This document shows positions 11,515-24,246 of a stretch of 64,000 bases of DNA, piece after piece (within the stretch, counting starts at the first letter, position 1; each line of letters starts with the position of its first letter). The position numbers and the translations under genes were made by a program. The stretch is from Cotesia glomerata (taxonomy: Eukaryota > Arthropoda > Insecta > Hymenoptera > Braconidae), in NCBI RefSeq assembly GCF_020080835.1, contig NC_058163.1, positions 25,060,131 through 25,124,130 of the forward strand, written 5' to 3'. Under the pieces are notes generated by a model. It saw nothing but the letters and a program-made list of their open reading frames with translations, was not told the origin of the DNA and did no database searches.

Positions 11515-12454
11515 TATTCTATAATATTATTATAGCTTATAGCGTACAACATAACCCTTCATTACAAATCCAGGAATGTAACGAGGCAGGATATCTAATA
11601 AGGTCTTTGCGATCGAACATCGAATAGTGGTTATACTGCACCGAACCCGGTGAGTAGAGAACAAACGGTACAGGGAGGTCTCGATAAACGAAATTTATCA
11701 CGAGCCGAGCCAAAGCCCGTACGTGACTATCTAAGCCAGACCGGATAATTTACCTCAAGCGATATCTCCGGGGCATAATTCGAAGAGATATTTTCGACGG
11801 GAGAATAGGGGAGGAGACACCCGGTTGTTCCATACACTCACATCCTATCTAATACTGCCAATATATTGTCTAGGTGGTGGTGTTGTGATTTTCCCATTCG
11901 CTTCCACATGGATGTATGCGCTATTCTCCAATTATACATGAGACTTTGCTCAGTTCTGTTCCGCCAAACGCAAATCTATAGCAATCAGTCATACATATCC
12001 TAGCAAATCACCACACATTTTCTAGACCATAAACGCAGTATCTACTTATTGGAGCTAACAGCTCTTGATAAGATACCTCATTTGATATGTTGCGTACAAC
12101 CATTTAGATATATATTATATCAAGAGTGCTCTGCCTTTCTGCTGATCATGTCTCTGATAATATTCATCCTCTTATATACAAGACATCACACGCTTGAACT
12201 CACACTTCTATTCAATGTTTAATTGCTACACCATTTCGTCACAAACTTAATACCTTGCTGATACTCTTAGTATCTCGGATATTTTGTTCTATATCTTCAA
12301 CCAATTACAGACTACTAACCACTTACATTTACTGAGCGATTACATCGTTAACTTAGAAACTGGGACACTATTATCAGCATCGATAGTTGTCACTAAAAAT
12401 AAATTTTTTTATTTATTTATTTCCCCTATAAAACATACAATAATTGATCTATAT
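11515..12454. other. Unique non-coding DNA
   Basis: GC-richer for the first 350 bases, AT-rich afterwards. The 62-codon frame at 12284 runs into the H2 border region and is not supported as a gene. Confidence 0.4.
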
Positions 12455-13078
12455 ATGGGTGATTCTCTGTGAGAATGTTTTTTGCTGTCCCAGGCATTTT
12501 TTATTAGAAAAATTGTTATTTTGTTACTAAAAAAAATTTATTACGAAAGTAAAAAAACATTTCTATTTGGAGCATTGAGAACTAAAATGAAATAAATTTC
12601 GGGTTTTTTGCTATAAATTCGTAAACCACCGAAATAACAGTCCCCTGGGCTGTCCCATTCTCAAACTTAAAACTTTAAAATTAAATTTTAAGTTATTCGT
12701 CCATAATATATAATTTGGTCCATAATATTTATTAACTTAATTAGTTAACTTACAATCTTCTTCAATAAAAAGTACCCAAAATTAATTTGTTTCATTAAAT
12801 TCATTAAACCAAAGTTTGTCCCAGGCATTGAAATAGTTTGCTTGATTTTTCTCAATTTGATAAAAAAAAAACAGTCCTCTGGCAAACAGTCCCCTGTCAT
12901 GTTATATGGCAAAAGATACACAAATATCGAAAAAGCAAAAATTAAATCGGATGTTTATTTATTATGATTAAGCTGATAGTTTTGTAGCCCTTGTTAATTT
13001 TTTTTCTAATAAAATCAAAAATAATTTCGTCGGACAATTTTGTACAGATTTAAGACGTTCTTACAGAGAATCACCCAT
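12455..13078. mobile_element. TIR element H, deleted copy (H2)
   Basis: The same ends as H1 (ATGGGTGATTCTCTGT and its inverse), with AT on both sides. It lacks the segment equivalent to 7002-7312 of H1. The deletion joins two GCATT words (12825-12829), which points to a microhomology or slippage event. Otherwise the two copies are very close. Confidence 0.85.
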
Positions 13079-14362
13079 ATAGGTTGCGAAAAAAAACAGA
13101 CTGTTGTTCATTTATATTAAAATCAATAACACTGTACTTATAATCAAAAAATGATTGGAAACTTCAGAGCTCAAAAATCTGAGCATTATTTCCGAAAAAC
13201 CTTTTTTTGATGATTTTAAAATTGTGATAGCTTTTGAACGCATTATTCAATTTTAAGTTTCAAAACGTGAAGATTGTATGATAGATTAATTTTTCTGATT
13301 CAATATTGTCATCAATTTCCAAAGCTAGAAACCAAAAATCTCAGTAAGCGAATTAGAACCCTTATTGTCGACTATTTGCTATTGAATAAACAAAATCAAA
13401 TAGATCTAATGTTTAATCGGTAATGTAAATACTTGAAAAAACTATTTTGATCGACCATTATTAGTGATTCTGATTGCCAACGATATCAGCAGACATAGGC
13501 ATTAAAAGTAAGAGCCTGACGCACGAAAGCAGTCTTATGTTATCTCTCACTAATATATCTAGCGCAAGTATGTGTCTGTATGTGTACTGAAGAATAACAT
13601 GTGTAACATAAAAAGTAGGCTAAGTGCCCGTCATGGTGTCTGGATGGTTATAACATAGGGTGACTTTGAGTGCACCGCAAGAGAATGGGATATCAAGTGA
13701 CAGATAGCGTTAGCTTTTCCCTCTTGTATTTGCTTGGATGCCTATCCACACAACCACATACGTTCCCAATATAACTCCAGTGAGGTGCGTGTAGAGGTTA
13801 TCACCATTCCAAGCTAGCCTGAGAAGAATAGATTCTCTTCTAGTTCAGCACATAAAATATATGTATGAGGTAGACGGAAATAAGTGAATAGAGGGTTCAT
13901 ATTCTACTACATCTTCGGTTTATATCTTTTGCTAAGGTTTACTGTGCTCAAGAAAGGCAACAAGAGGCTAACGTAACAGGGTCAGGTTCCCACCGGCCAG
14001 CGATGTTGCCACGTCCTGAAAATATCAAAACTCCCCTACCTTTGTTTCATAACAAATTCCCTTTCATTCGTTCACAATTTAAGATACCTGTTCTCAATCT
14101 TCGGCCCGATCACCCGGGTTTCAACTCGTATTAGGCAGTTTGGTTTCTTTTTGACGCATGGAAGAAACAATGTTGCCAGGTATTAGAGAATAATCTCAAG
14201 TACCTGCTTAGTGTGACCGGATGTGTTAGAATCATTCAAGATAAATTATGTATTAACTGCAATAAAGTCCAAAAACACCACGGTCTTATTCGAAATTTTT
14301 TTTTTAATTAATAGAATAAATATTTTTATTACGTTATCTTGTCGTAATAATAAAAAATAAAT
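13079..14362. other. Unique non-coding DNA
   Basis: The first 400 bases are AT-rich with a style common to degraded repeats. From 13490 to about 14230 the composition is more mixed. No gene recognised. Confidence 0.4.
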
Positions 14363-14970
14363 AAAAAGTTTGGAAAATCCAAAAGTGCACGACTCATAAT
14401 GCTCAATTATGAAATATTAAAAAAAAAAACATTAGTCGTTTAAAATTAGTTGCCGAAAAAACAACTGTACTAGGAAGGTAATGCACAGGCGCCCCTGGTG
14501 GAATAAATGTACATAATATGTATAGATATATCATCATCCATGTAAATTTTACATGGATATATATAGATATAGTCTTCTGGTTTTTTTATTTTGTTAATTG
14601 TACATGAATGACACTGAATTATCTAACCATTCGCATTCGGTGACTAACAATTCTCCTAAAGAAATTTTTGAAAGAAATTTAACTTAATTGATGCATTTTT
14701 TCGCAAGTTATAGTGTTTTCAGAGTTTCATACATGACGGACAGGAAAATTTTTTGACCTATTCTGATGTTTTTTTCCGTTTCTAGTGCACTAAATCAATT
14801 TTTGAAAAGTGTCAAATTAATCTCCATTATATTATCTTGACAATAGCATGCAAAATATCTTGATTCCGTGAACTAACAAGACTATAATAATGAAAATAGT
14901 TGCCGAAATGAGGCGAAAAAAATTTTTCGATCGTAAAGCACTCTCTGATGCTTCGCATCATGAGTCGTGC
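14363..14970 (-). mobile_element. HINE/Helentron-like element B2
   Basis: An uninterrupted copy of about 608 bp. On the minus strand the 5' terminus is GCACGACTCATGATGC within the hairpin-forming GATGCTTCGCATC region. The 3' part has the subterminal inverse GCATTATGAGTCGTGC followed by hairpin TTTGGATTTTCCAAA and a T-run. The 5' flank is TATT. It matches B3 and B4 over the full length with scattered changes. Confidence 0.8.
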
Positions 14971-17900
14971 AATAACTAGTATTAAAAATTTTTAAATAAG
15001 AAAATAACTTTTTCATTCAAAAATAATTTATTATTTAACTAATCTGAAAGAAATTTTCATTGAACTGCAAATATTCCATACAGTTATTAATAAATATAAG
15101 TATGAAGTGATATGACTAAAAAGAGAATTAACTGGATGTATTTGAAAGCATTAGTAAGGTATATGGGTAAAACGGGTGTAGGGTTCTCTTATTTCAGGTG
15201 AGCACCTGCGGCTTCAGTAATATTTACCATGAGTCAGACTCGTGGGGCACTAAAGAAAAAATACAATAGCGCACCTGATACTGGTATTGAATGAAACCAC
15301 TCGTCAGATTATATTAATACAAGTTACAAGGCATAAGAAGCTAAGCTAAAACACTTATTTTTAATAACAGCGTTAAGAAACCACATGCCAAGGCAACAAC
15401 TCTCACTTTAACGGTGCAGTCTATTGACTCGCGTTCATCGAATAATTAGTTTAACAACTTAGCATCAAAATTGCTAGAGCAGGCATTTCTTGGGGATGAA
15501 AAATTTGACTGTACCTGATTTGTGCCATCTTTTTTGCACAGAAGATTGATAATGATAGAAGGGTTTTTGTTTATTGTGGGTTATTGCTTATATATTAAGG
15601 ATACACTCCGATAAGCGGTTCAATTTCAAAGACGAGTCTTAGGCACTTGCCTGTCTAATATAATAAACAACCTGCAGTAGGGATTCTAAATACCCAGAAC
15701 CCAAAAGAATTTCCTAGCAGGTATAAATTTACTTGACTTAAGCCAAAGCGTTTTCAGTGAAATCATTGAAATTTTAATAGCATAAAAGCCAGAAAAGGTT
15801 TAGTCATGGAATGACAATAGTTAAAAATGAAAACAAAGGAGTGTAATAGTACGTTTGATTGTATAGTGACTATATTTCATTATTTCTCGTCACCTGTAAG
15901 CTTGACTGGTTTGTATATAGCAGCAGAACCAGCGTCAGGGAGAGAGAAATCGTGAATGAGTCGGTCATTGACTTTACTCGTCTGTTGTAAGAGCAGTCGC
16001 GTACTCTGGCTGCACCGTACTGTGTACTTTGTACGCTGGATAGAGCGAAGGGGAATTGTATGGAAGAGTTTGTGCCTTCTTCAGCATTGAATTTCTCAGC
16101 TGGATATGCACGTATACATGTATAAGTATGGATATGGAGGTCCCTGTGATACTGCCACGATACTGTGAGTGGAGAGTGCGGTTAACTGAGTCTTTTTTGT
16201 CCTTGTAGCTTGGCAAACCTGACTTCTCTTCCAGTGTTATGTGTGGCATAATGCCTCTTCGCGCGTACCGTTTCACGTTCCACCATTGTAAGGGCTCCCC
16301 TCGCTTCCTCGGCACACTTACCCATTGTCGAAGGAGCTCCCTTCTTCCTTTCTCTTCCGTGTACAATACACGCCTAAATCTTTTAAGTGTGCTATGGAAT
16401 CCCCAGTGACGCAGATGCGAACCTAAACCGAGTCCAGAAGCACCAGCACCAGCACCAGCATCCAGGAATAGAAACACTACCAACTACAACCAGAGAAAAT
16501 TCTACGTATATCCAATAGATCAAGTACTCACGCGTGCAGACACATTGATGGTGCTCTTATCTCCCTAGCAGCACGTCGCCACATGTAAGCTTCATTGTTG
16601 TGACTCAGTCTTTTGCTGACGGGATTTTGACTCGCTTCTGTTTAAAAAGTTCTATTGTGTGCTATTGGATGTTACGAATCGGAGGAAGTCTCGGTTTAAT
16701 TATTCAGTCTGCAAAGGGGGAGTTTTTTAAAAATGCTTCTAGTTAGTTTCAAAAAGCTTGGGATGTTTTGAGTGACCTATTTCCCTTAATTGGTACAAAC
16801 ATTTTTTACCACTAAAGTCTGGTAATATACCACACATTTATCACGAAGGCATACAATAACGGTGATGATGCTTTATGCTTGCGAATAACTTATTTGGATG
16901 TCACTTTAAATATTCAAAGGGAGCTATTCATTCTGGACAATATGCTCGTGCTTGAATTTCTGTGGCTATGTTACTATTGCTATAGCGAATAGTGTGCGAT
17001 GTAATATACTGACCCAGGCCAGACAATAAAAGGTCCTGTTGAACGCCCGATGGGATCTGTTAAATATTACGTGTGTCCCTAGCCTTGATCTGTGTGCGGG
17101 TACTTTCAGAAATTGATAATTCCTTAATAAACTGACCTGTTCATAAACATCAGTCTATTGTGTGCTTTTATTGATTGTAAAGAGTCACCAGAATAGAAAG
17201 AGACGCTGAAAGAGAAGCAAAAATGATACGGAGGGTGTGAAATGAAAATCCATGTGAGTAGAAAGGTAAGGTGAAGAGGCGCACAATTCGTAATATGGAA
17301 ATGCTTTGTGCCGAGGACGTCAAACGGTCCAAGAGACAAGATTTCACGGTCCCGCATCTCGCGTTTCCGGAACTGTGACTCAGATTTTTGAACCGGTAAA
17401 GGGGGAATAGAAGAAGAGAGAAAACTTGGTAAAATTTCTTTATAAAAGTTGTGAGCTCTCGTCTCAGCATCTTCACCTATTCTGCACTTTCCAGTATATT
17501 TATATTTAACTTTTTAGTCTTTTCTCGCTCTAGACCGCCGCTGAGATATTTTCAATACCAAATCGAAGAGCTCTCTCAAACTTGCTGGGAGATATATCTA
17601 TGGGCTGTACTGAGTATTGCAAGAAGTGAATCGAAACAGGAAGACGAAGATTCTACTTGAAGAAACGCAAATCTCAAGCATTCGACTTTACGTGAAAAAT
17701 ATTTCGATAAAAATTTGTTTCTATTCTTATCTTCCATTCCTTCTTCTTCTTTCTCACTTTTTCCGCTATTCCCTTTACCCACAGCACATCGAATAATTCA
17801 TAAACTTTCAGCGAATCTCCGCATCACGTTTCGTCGAGCATTGATTTCCAGTTAAATTTCATCCAGCACCCACTTATGTTATTTTATTAAACCCATAGCT

Positions 17901-20383
17901 AAGAACGTTTTTTTTTTCAAGCTTAGTATGAGTAGTACATGTCTTAAGCCCAAACTGAATGGAAGGCAAAACCGTGCTTTGGAAATCAATACTACCTCCA
18001 CTTCCTCTAATTACACTGTACATAACTAGCTGATAAATTTGCGAGGAATGATTGTCCTTCAACTCTCCCCTCCCGTCAATTGACTGGTTGTCTATTCATG
18101 AATTGAAGGGGCGCCATCGCTCATTGAAACTGCATTTTCTGGTTGGTATGCTACTGCTACTAAATATAAACAGCCGGGCGAGCACGATGGTGATTCATAA
18201 ACGCATTTTATCTCCTTTCTCCTTCTGACTTACTGATCAGATCACCAAGACCCGTGCAGTTGCGTTATGAGATTAATGAACAAACAGTTCTCTTGTCGAA
18301 GGGAAGGAGCGGATGAACCCAACATGGCTGAGGCTGATAGATGCATAATGCAACAACCAAGAAGCAACCTCCATAGGACTTACAATCAGGATTAATCATA
18401 ACACTATGCAATAAACCATAAGTCAAAACATCACGAAACATACCTTGAGTTGAAAGTTTGCTGGTTTTTTTCCGACAATTAAACTCAGACTAATTCAAAC
18501 AATATAACTTGATAAAAACCTCCAGCTCTAATTTGCAAAGTGAGCCCTAATGGCGACTTATGATGATTATCTTATTCAGAAAAAATTTTTTAATTATCAT
18601 AAAAAAGGCTCGAGTTATTTTTAGTAGCATTAATTTAAGATATCCCTGGTATTACGAGAGTTTCTGGACTTTGTTATCGCCAGACCGGAGTGAGGTTGGG
18701 TCACTAGACGCAGACACGGACACAGACAAGAAGATTGAGATGGAAAGTATAAAGGATGGAGGAAGGCGAGTGATCAATAAAGGAGAAGGGTTTTAGAACA
18801 ACCGAAAGTTCTCCGTCGAACAGTGAAGCTATTGTTTTGTGGTTTGAATCTCTCGGGCATGAGGTTAAAACCACAAGGCACACCATGTTATATAGAGGAT
18901 CGTGAGCTCGTCTCAAATCCTTTCCCTTTTGCTCTTTGCTCTTTATTCTGTATAATTGTATCCCTAGCACTTGCCCATCGCGTGCAGACGCCAGAAAATT
19001 GTATTGTAGTGAAGAAGAGAGGTTGGTGAATCCAAATTATGCATCGTACCACTTTTGTGATGGAAATTACCAAGTGTAGACAACGTGTCTTTCCTAATAG
19101 TTACACATACTCATTGGATAGGACGTACTTCTGTGTAATCGATGATGTGATGTGACGATAAGGATGTGAGGATGATGACATACGCAGTGTATCACTTCGA
19201 TTACTACTTGCATGCGTCGTTGACGTCTAGAGTCTTGTTGATATTCTCTGTATTGAAGTCGTATCGCTTACACTGTCCAACATCGAACATCCAAGTAGCA
19301 AGGATGTGTCTACAGTCTGGATTCTACACGGACACATGTGGACATATAAGTTGTCTGTATAGCGGACTGGCCGGTAGATGCAACAGCATTGGAGTTTGTC
19401 GAATGTAGTTGGAGATTCGCGTGAACGATCAACTCGACAGAGGCGGCTAACACAATTGTCCGGACTAAATCCTCCCGGTAATTCAATGCCCACTCGCGCT
19501 TCTACGGGTTTATAACGGCGTAAGCGTCGCCTCGTTTCTGTCTGCAGTCTCTAGTCTACTCCAGTAGTCAGTAGTCTGTGTGCACGTGTGCGAAAGCGAT
19601 TCATTGTCGCTTTGACAAAGAGGATATAAAGAGGATGATTGAGAGTAAAAGTGAGAGGGATACCATTCACCAGGCAGATAGATAGACAGATAGAAACGTT
19701 AATGGCGGGACAAACCGACACTGGTAGTTCCAATGATCGGTCCTCTGATCGATTGTAGAGTCGTTGAACGTTTCGAATAGGAAATCGCGGAATTAATATT
19801 CCCAAGGGCGAATAAGAGCCAGAAATCTCCGAGTCCACGATTTACCCGGGGCTAATTTCCCCGAGGAAATTCGCAAAACCGAATCGATATAACAAGCCAC
19901 GCCTACCGAACCAAACAGTTGATGATTCAAATCAAGACAAGACAAGATAATTATCTTGGATTTCTTATATCACTTTTGTTGGATATTTTATGGATTTTTA
20001 TGTCAATTATCAACGGACTCTTGAAGGGATTTAGTGTTGCTGATCATCAAATTATGTATAGGCCAGGCTGGAGTATACCTCGTGCTGTTTAAAGTCGAAA
20101 TTGAGCATGAGGTATGGTTGTAATTCTGGAGCTACCAAGAATGGCTCGCTCGACGGGGCACCTGTTGGCTTCGTTCTCTCGTGTTTCATTCCGTCCCTTT
20201 TATTCCTTTCGGCATGATTCTAAATCTTATGCTCTAGGATAAGGTGACTAGACTTGACTTTCTTGATTTCGTCAGAGAATTTCTTACCTTAAGCGAGCAT
20301 AATGTATACATTTAAGCCAAAAAGAGTGACAGGTTTTTATCTATTATTTAAAACTTTAAATTTAAATCAAGGGTTAAGTACTA
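14971..20383. other. Long unique block, 5.4 kb, GC-richer
   Basis: The longest repeat-free stretch in the window. It includes a candidate recursive splice site at 15197 and many overlapping short frames on both strands between 15974 and 19840, the longest being 169 codons on the minus strand (15974-16483). Their overlap in several frames, Ser/Cys/Arg-rich composition and lack of recognisable domains argue for chance openness in GC-richer DNA. Conserved regulatory DNA is possible. Confidence 0.4.
15180..15204 (+). promoter_or_regulatory. Candidate recursive splice site RS2
   Basis: TTCTCTTATTTCAG|GTGAGC with the junction at 15197|15198: a clear pyrimidine tract and CAG abutting a good 5' splice site. 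No good branch point was spotted. Function is inferred from the known ratchet-point structure. Confidence 0.45.
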
Positions 20384-21034
20384 GGCGGACAAAATTTTAT
20401 AGTAGAGTTTATTATCTGATTATGGTAAATTATGATTAAATTCGGATTGAATTTATATTTAAATTTTTATTTTCCTAAAACAAGTTTCAACGCCAAATTT
20501 TAAAAAAAAATTTTTAATTTCCAAAAAAATCAAAATTTTCAATAGAATTCAAATTAAAAAAAAAATTGAAATTTCAAAAAAAAATTTTAAATCTTACAAA
20601 AAATTTTTAAAAAACACAATTTTTAAACATTATGTCAGTCAAAGTTATCAATAACAGCTCTAATATTTGGAAATTTTTATCATATATGGATTTAAACGAT
20701 TGTGTTATTACTTGTTTTAATATTTTAAAGGAAAAAATGTACATAACTAAAATATGGATGCAAATAAAGAATTTAATTAAATAAATTTATACTATTTTTT
20801 CTTTCAGAATTTTTACAATCTGAGATGGTTACAGTTACCATCTTCGATTATAGCAGTTATAATTTTTAATAATTACAATTATCATTTTCGATAGTAATCG
20901 TTACCATTATCAATAGTAACTATTACAATTGTCAATTATACCACCTATTAATTAGTGACTAATTAATTTTATTACCATTTCAATAGGAATTAATATTTTT
21001 GCATAGTAAATAGTATAATTAATTTTTCTCCGTG
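20384..21034 (-). mobile_element. CAC-terminal MITE F, internally deleted copy (F1)
   Basis: The right end is the inverse of CACGGAGAAAA and the left end is a degraded form of the other terminus. TA flanks both sides. Compared with the full copies at 24247 and 60731 it lacks about 300 bp near the left end, between the TATGGTAAA and GATTAAATTCGG words. The interior has the family's repeated GGTAAC and GTTACC words. No coding capacity. Confidence 0.8.
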
Positions 21035-22276
21035 TAGTGTAAAAAAATGATGATAAAATTTTTTGTAAAGAACCCTTTGATCAATATTTTGAAAACAAAA
21101 ATTCAGTAAAATAATTGCAGTTAAAAACAATAAACACACCATCTACATACATGAATGTAAAACAAAATGAGTTTGCATTTAAACTGTTATAATTAAAATA
21201 ATATCCCAAAAACAAAATATATAAACGAAGTTTGATTAATTAGTTAGTTTTATATTAAAAATTCAAATTCTCATCCCATAAAGTTATTCTCACCTTTGGA
21301 CATCGGAGCTACTGCGTTAATGCTGTGTATGTCGTCCAGCCGGGGCAGCATTACCGGAATTAATTGCACAAGCTAAAACAACAACGAGCGTACCATCGTA
21401 CCAGCTTATAAACTTCTGTTCTGGTGAATATGAAACGGTACAAAATATTTGACAGCAGACAGACCGGCAGCACTTCCAGAGTCCAGGTCACGGTACACCG
21501 TACACCCGGGTGAATAAGGGGGACATTCAGAAAGTGTGTACTCGGTGTTCGGTGTTGACGTACGAGTGCTACAAACTAAAACTAAATTACAATATCTCAC
21601 TTCAATGTCCCACGCAAAAGTTGTATAATAAATAGGAATACGTATCCGAGTACGCGAGTAGCCCAACTAAAAATTCATAGTTTCTAGCTCCTAGACTACA
21701 CTCCCAGACTAGCGTTAACAAATTACGAATTTAAATATTTATTATTATTTTTATGATTGTTTTACTGCATCTGGAGTTGTAGATGCAACTGCAAGCTAAA
21801 GGATACCAATTGAAATAAAATCGAATTTATTATGTTTTTTTTGTTCTTTATCGAGTAGGCAAATAAAAAAAAGGTTTTCAAGCACCCGTCAGAAAGAGGA
21901 GAGTAGAAGGACGCATGGAAGAGACGTTACCGGGCCCCTACCACCGAATTTGAATTTCTAATTGAACTAGGAAGTGAAAGAGACCGGGAACCACCCAAAT
22001 TGAGAGGTAGAAAAAGATAGAAATCCAATTACTCGCGCATTCCCCCTTTCAACGGAGGAACACCAGACTAGAGTAGAGCGATCGAGAGCTTTTACAGGAA
22101 ATTCCAGTTACTATTCATAAAGGAACGAGATGAGAAGGAGACTGCTTGTTATATATATATCCGAAATCAACGAGGGTCCTTCTCTTCTGGTCTGTAGAAG
22201 AGTTTATCATTAGTTTTGGCACCCATTTTCAAAATTATCAACGCTAGAGATTATCATTGAATATAATAGTATCCCA
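21035..22276. other. Unique block
   Basis: AT-rich until about 21290, then GC-richer to 22200. The minus-strand 86-codon frame (21406-21666) has no recognisable domain. Confidence 0.4.
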
Positions 22277-23262
22277 CACTGATAGAAAGATATAGTACGG
22301 AGTACTAAATTGATTTAGCAACAAAATTTTTATTCATTTATTTGGGAGAAACAATAGTATATTACACATCTAGGGCAGTAAAATAAGAAATGTCTCAGAT
22401 CACATGTAATTGTTGTCCGAAGCGAAGCCGAGGTCAATAAACATGTGATCTGAGGCTTTCTTATTTACTGCCCGTGGTGTGTATACTATTTTTCTCCTCG
22501 ACGGAGGCGGAAAGCGGCATTTTCGTTTAGCGCAGCGGGAGGAAAATTGACGCTTTCCGCCCGGAGGTGAGAAAATATTTTGTATCCATCAATATTATTT
22601 GTTACAGTTTAAAAAATGATTTCTTTATATGAAAAAAGTCTTATTACATGGAAATAAATATTTATTTCCACCAAATAATATTTAGTAACGGGTACTAAAT
22701 ATTTATTTGACAAGTATTGTCGGTAGATGGCTATGCTTTAATTCCAATGTTTATGTGATACATAACCTATTCACTGACTTAGATTATTTTATTCAACTCG
22801 ATTTTGGGAGATTTATCAAACCTTTAAAAACACATATGCTCCCAATAAATGGCTTCTATTTATGTCTTTTCTCAGTGGAGTTGAGTTTACATTTTTCAAT
22901 TTGTCTATTATTATTATGTTAAAAACTTGTTTAATTTTAAATTTTATAAATGTCTCAAACAAAAAAATATAATTTAATGAGATTCTTTTCTTTATAATAT
23001 CTTATATTTTTACTGAAAATTATTTATTTTAATTATTTTGATTTATTTTAAGTTAAAAAATTCGGTTACACGCTAAAATTAGTCAAAAAATTAATTTCTT
23101 TGATACCAAAAAATGATTTATTGAGTACTACTAAATATTTATTTGGTGGAACTTAATTGGCTTTAATAAATGATTTAGTACCTATTACTAAATATTTGTT
23201 ACTAAATTATTTAGTATCAGTTACTAAATCTTATTAAATAGAACTAAATCCTTCTATCAGTG
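22277..23262. mobile_element. CAC-terminal MITE E, copy E1 with hairpin insert
   Basis: The ends are CACTGATAGAAAGATATAG and the inverse of CACTGATAGAAGGATTTA, with CA on both sides. The body matches the copy at 32158-32957 closely, apart from a 218-bp insertion at 22355-22572. A 71-codon plus-strand frame (22707-22922) is open in both copies but uses no ATG in a convincing context, and is attributed to high nucleotide identity. Confidence 0.85.
22355..22572. mobile_element. Double-hairpin insertion inside E1
   Basis: Comparison with the empty site at 32158-32957 shows 218 extra bases, with AA at both edges as a possible 2-bp duplication. The first part (22355-22488) is a hairpin with arms of about 50 bases, pairing GGGCAGTAAA with TTTACTGCCC and TCAGATCACATG with CATGTGATCTGA. 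The second part (22489-22574) is a GC-rich hairpin pairing GCGGAAAGCG with CGCTTTCCGC. It is GC-richer than its host element and was found nowhere else in the window. Confidence 0.75.
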
Positions 23263-24039
23263 CATAGATGGAATCACCATGCAAAATAAACTTTTCTATT
23301 TTATTAGTATGCTTGGGAACCGGTACCAAAATTTTTATACCTGCTCAAATAATTTATTACCGTTAATTATCCTTTGAATATTTTTGAACAGGAGGATTGG
23401 ATTATGTAACTATGGAATACAAAAAAAAAGGTCAGGAGTTTCTAATCCTTGTGCGTGTAACACTTTAGAGGTATTCTATGGTGATTTTTGAATTATTTAA
23501 AGATTCAATAATGACTATTCTATTGTAGTTGATTTGTATACTATAGGACCTCTCATGCAAAATTTGGTTGCTTTGTATGTATACCTGCCTGCAGTCTAAG
23601 GATTCATTTTGGTTTTTATGATCCCAGGTATTTTTTTTCCTTTCCAGAGAGATACTGTAAATATCAAACACCTTCCATACACATTTAATAAAAAATAAAA
23701 TAAAAAGAATTATTTTATTTATATTGAAAATTTAAGTATTAGACATTTTATTTTGACTTGTAAATTTTTTATTATTTTTTATTTACATGGAAAAAAACTC
23801 AAGTGTCATGATTGTCAAGTCAATGGCTCAATTAACTTGATCTCGATGACACTTAATTCACACACGAGGGCATTCAGGCATAAAAGAATCCAGGAGACAG
23901 AATGCGTCAGGATAATTGGTCCTTGGTCCGACGTACTCTCGACGTACTCTATAAATATACTTCCTACTTTAAAAAATTATTCAATTTCAAAGCGACAAGT
24001 TTAAAGAAAAATTTATTATTAATGTATGATTATAAACTA
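23263..24039. other. Unique AT-rich DNA
   Basis: No exon, RNA gene or shared repeat recognised. The short frames at 23465 (minus) and 23753 (plus) are unsupported. Confidence 0.4.
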
Positions 24040-24200
24040 CACGGAGAAAACTTAATTGTAATTGTACTATTTACTATACAAAAATATTAACTCCTACTAT
24101 TTGAAATGGTAATAAAATTAATTAGTCACAAATTAATAGGTGGTATAGTTGACAATTGTAATAGTTACTATTAATAATGGTAACGATTACTATCTAATTA
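24040..24200 (+). mobile_element. MITE F fragment, left end only (F2)
   Basis: It begins CACGGAGAAAACTTAATTG and follows family F as far as GGTAACGATTACTATC, then diverges. There is no matching right terminus. It sits immediately upstream of the full copy F3. Confidence 0.7.
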
Positions 24201-24246
24201 CTAATTAATTTTATGATTTATTAGGACATATTAAAAGTTATGTATG

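Noticed and set aside
15974..16483. Longest open frame, 169 codons on the minus strand
   Set aside because: It begins with a low-complexity Gly/Ala stretch, shows no recognisable domain and lies in GC-richer DNA where several frames are open by chance. No splice or homology support.
22707..22922. 71-codon frame shared by both E copies (also 32368-32583)
   Set aside because: The two DNA copies are almost identical, so the shared frame is not independent evidence. It lacks a good start and has no recognisable domain.
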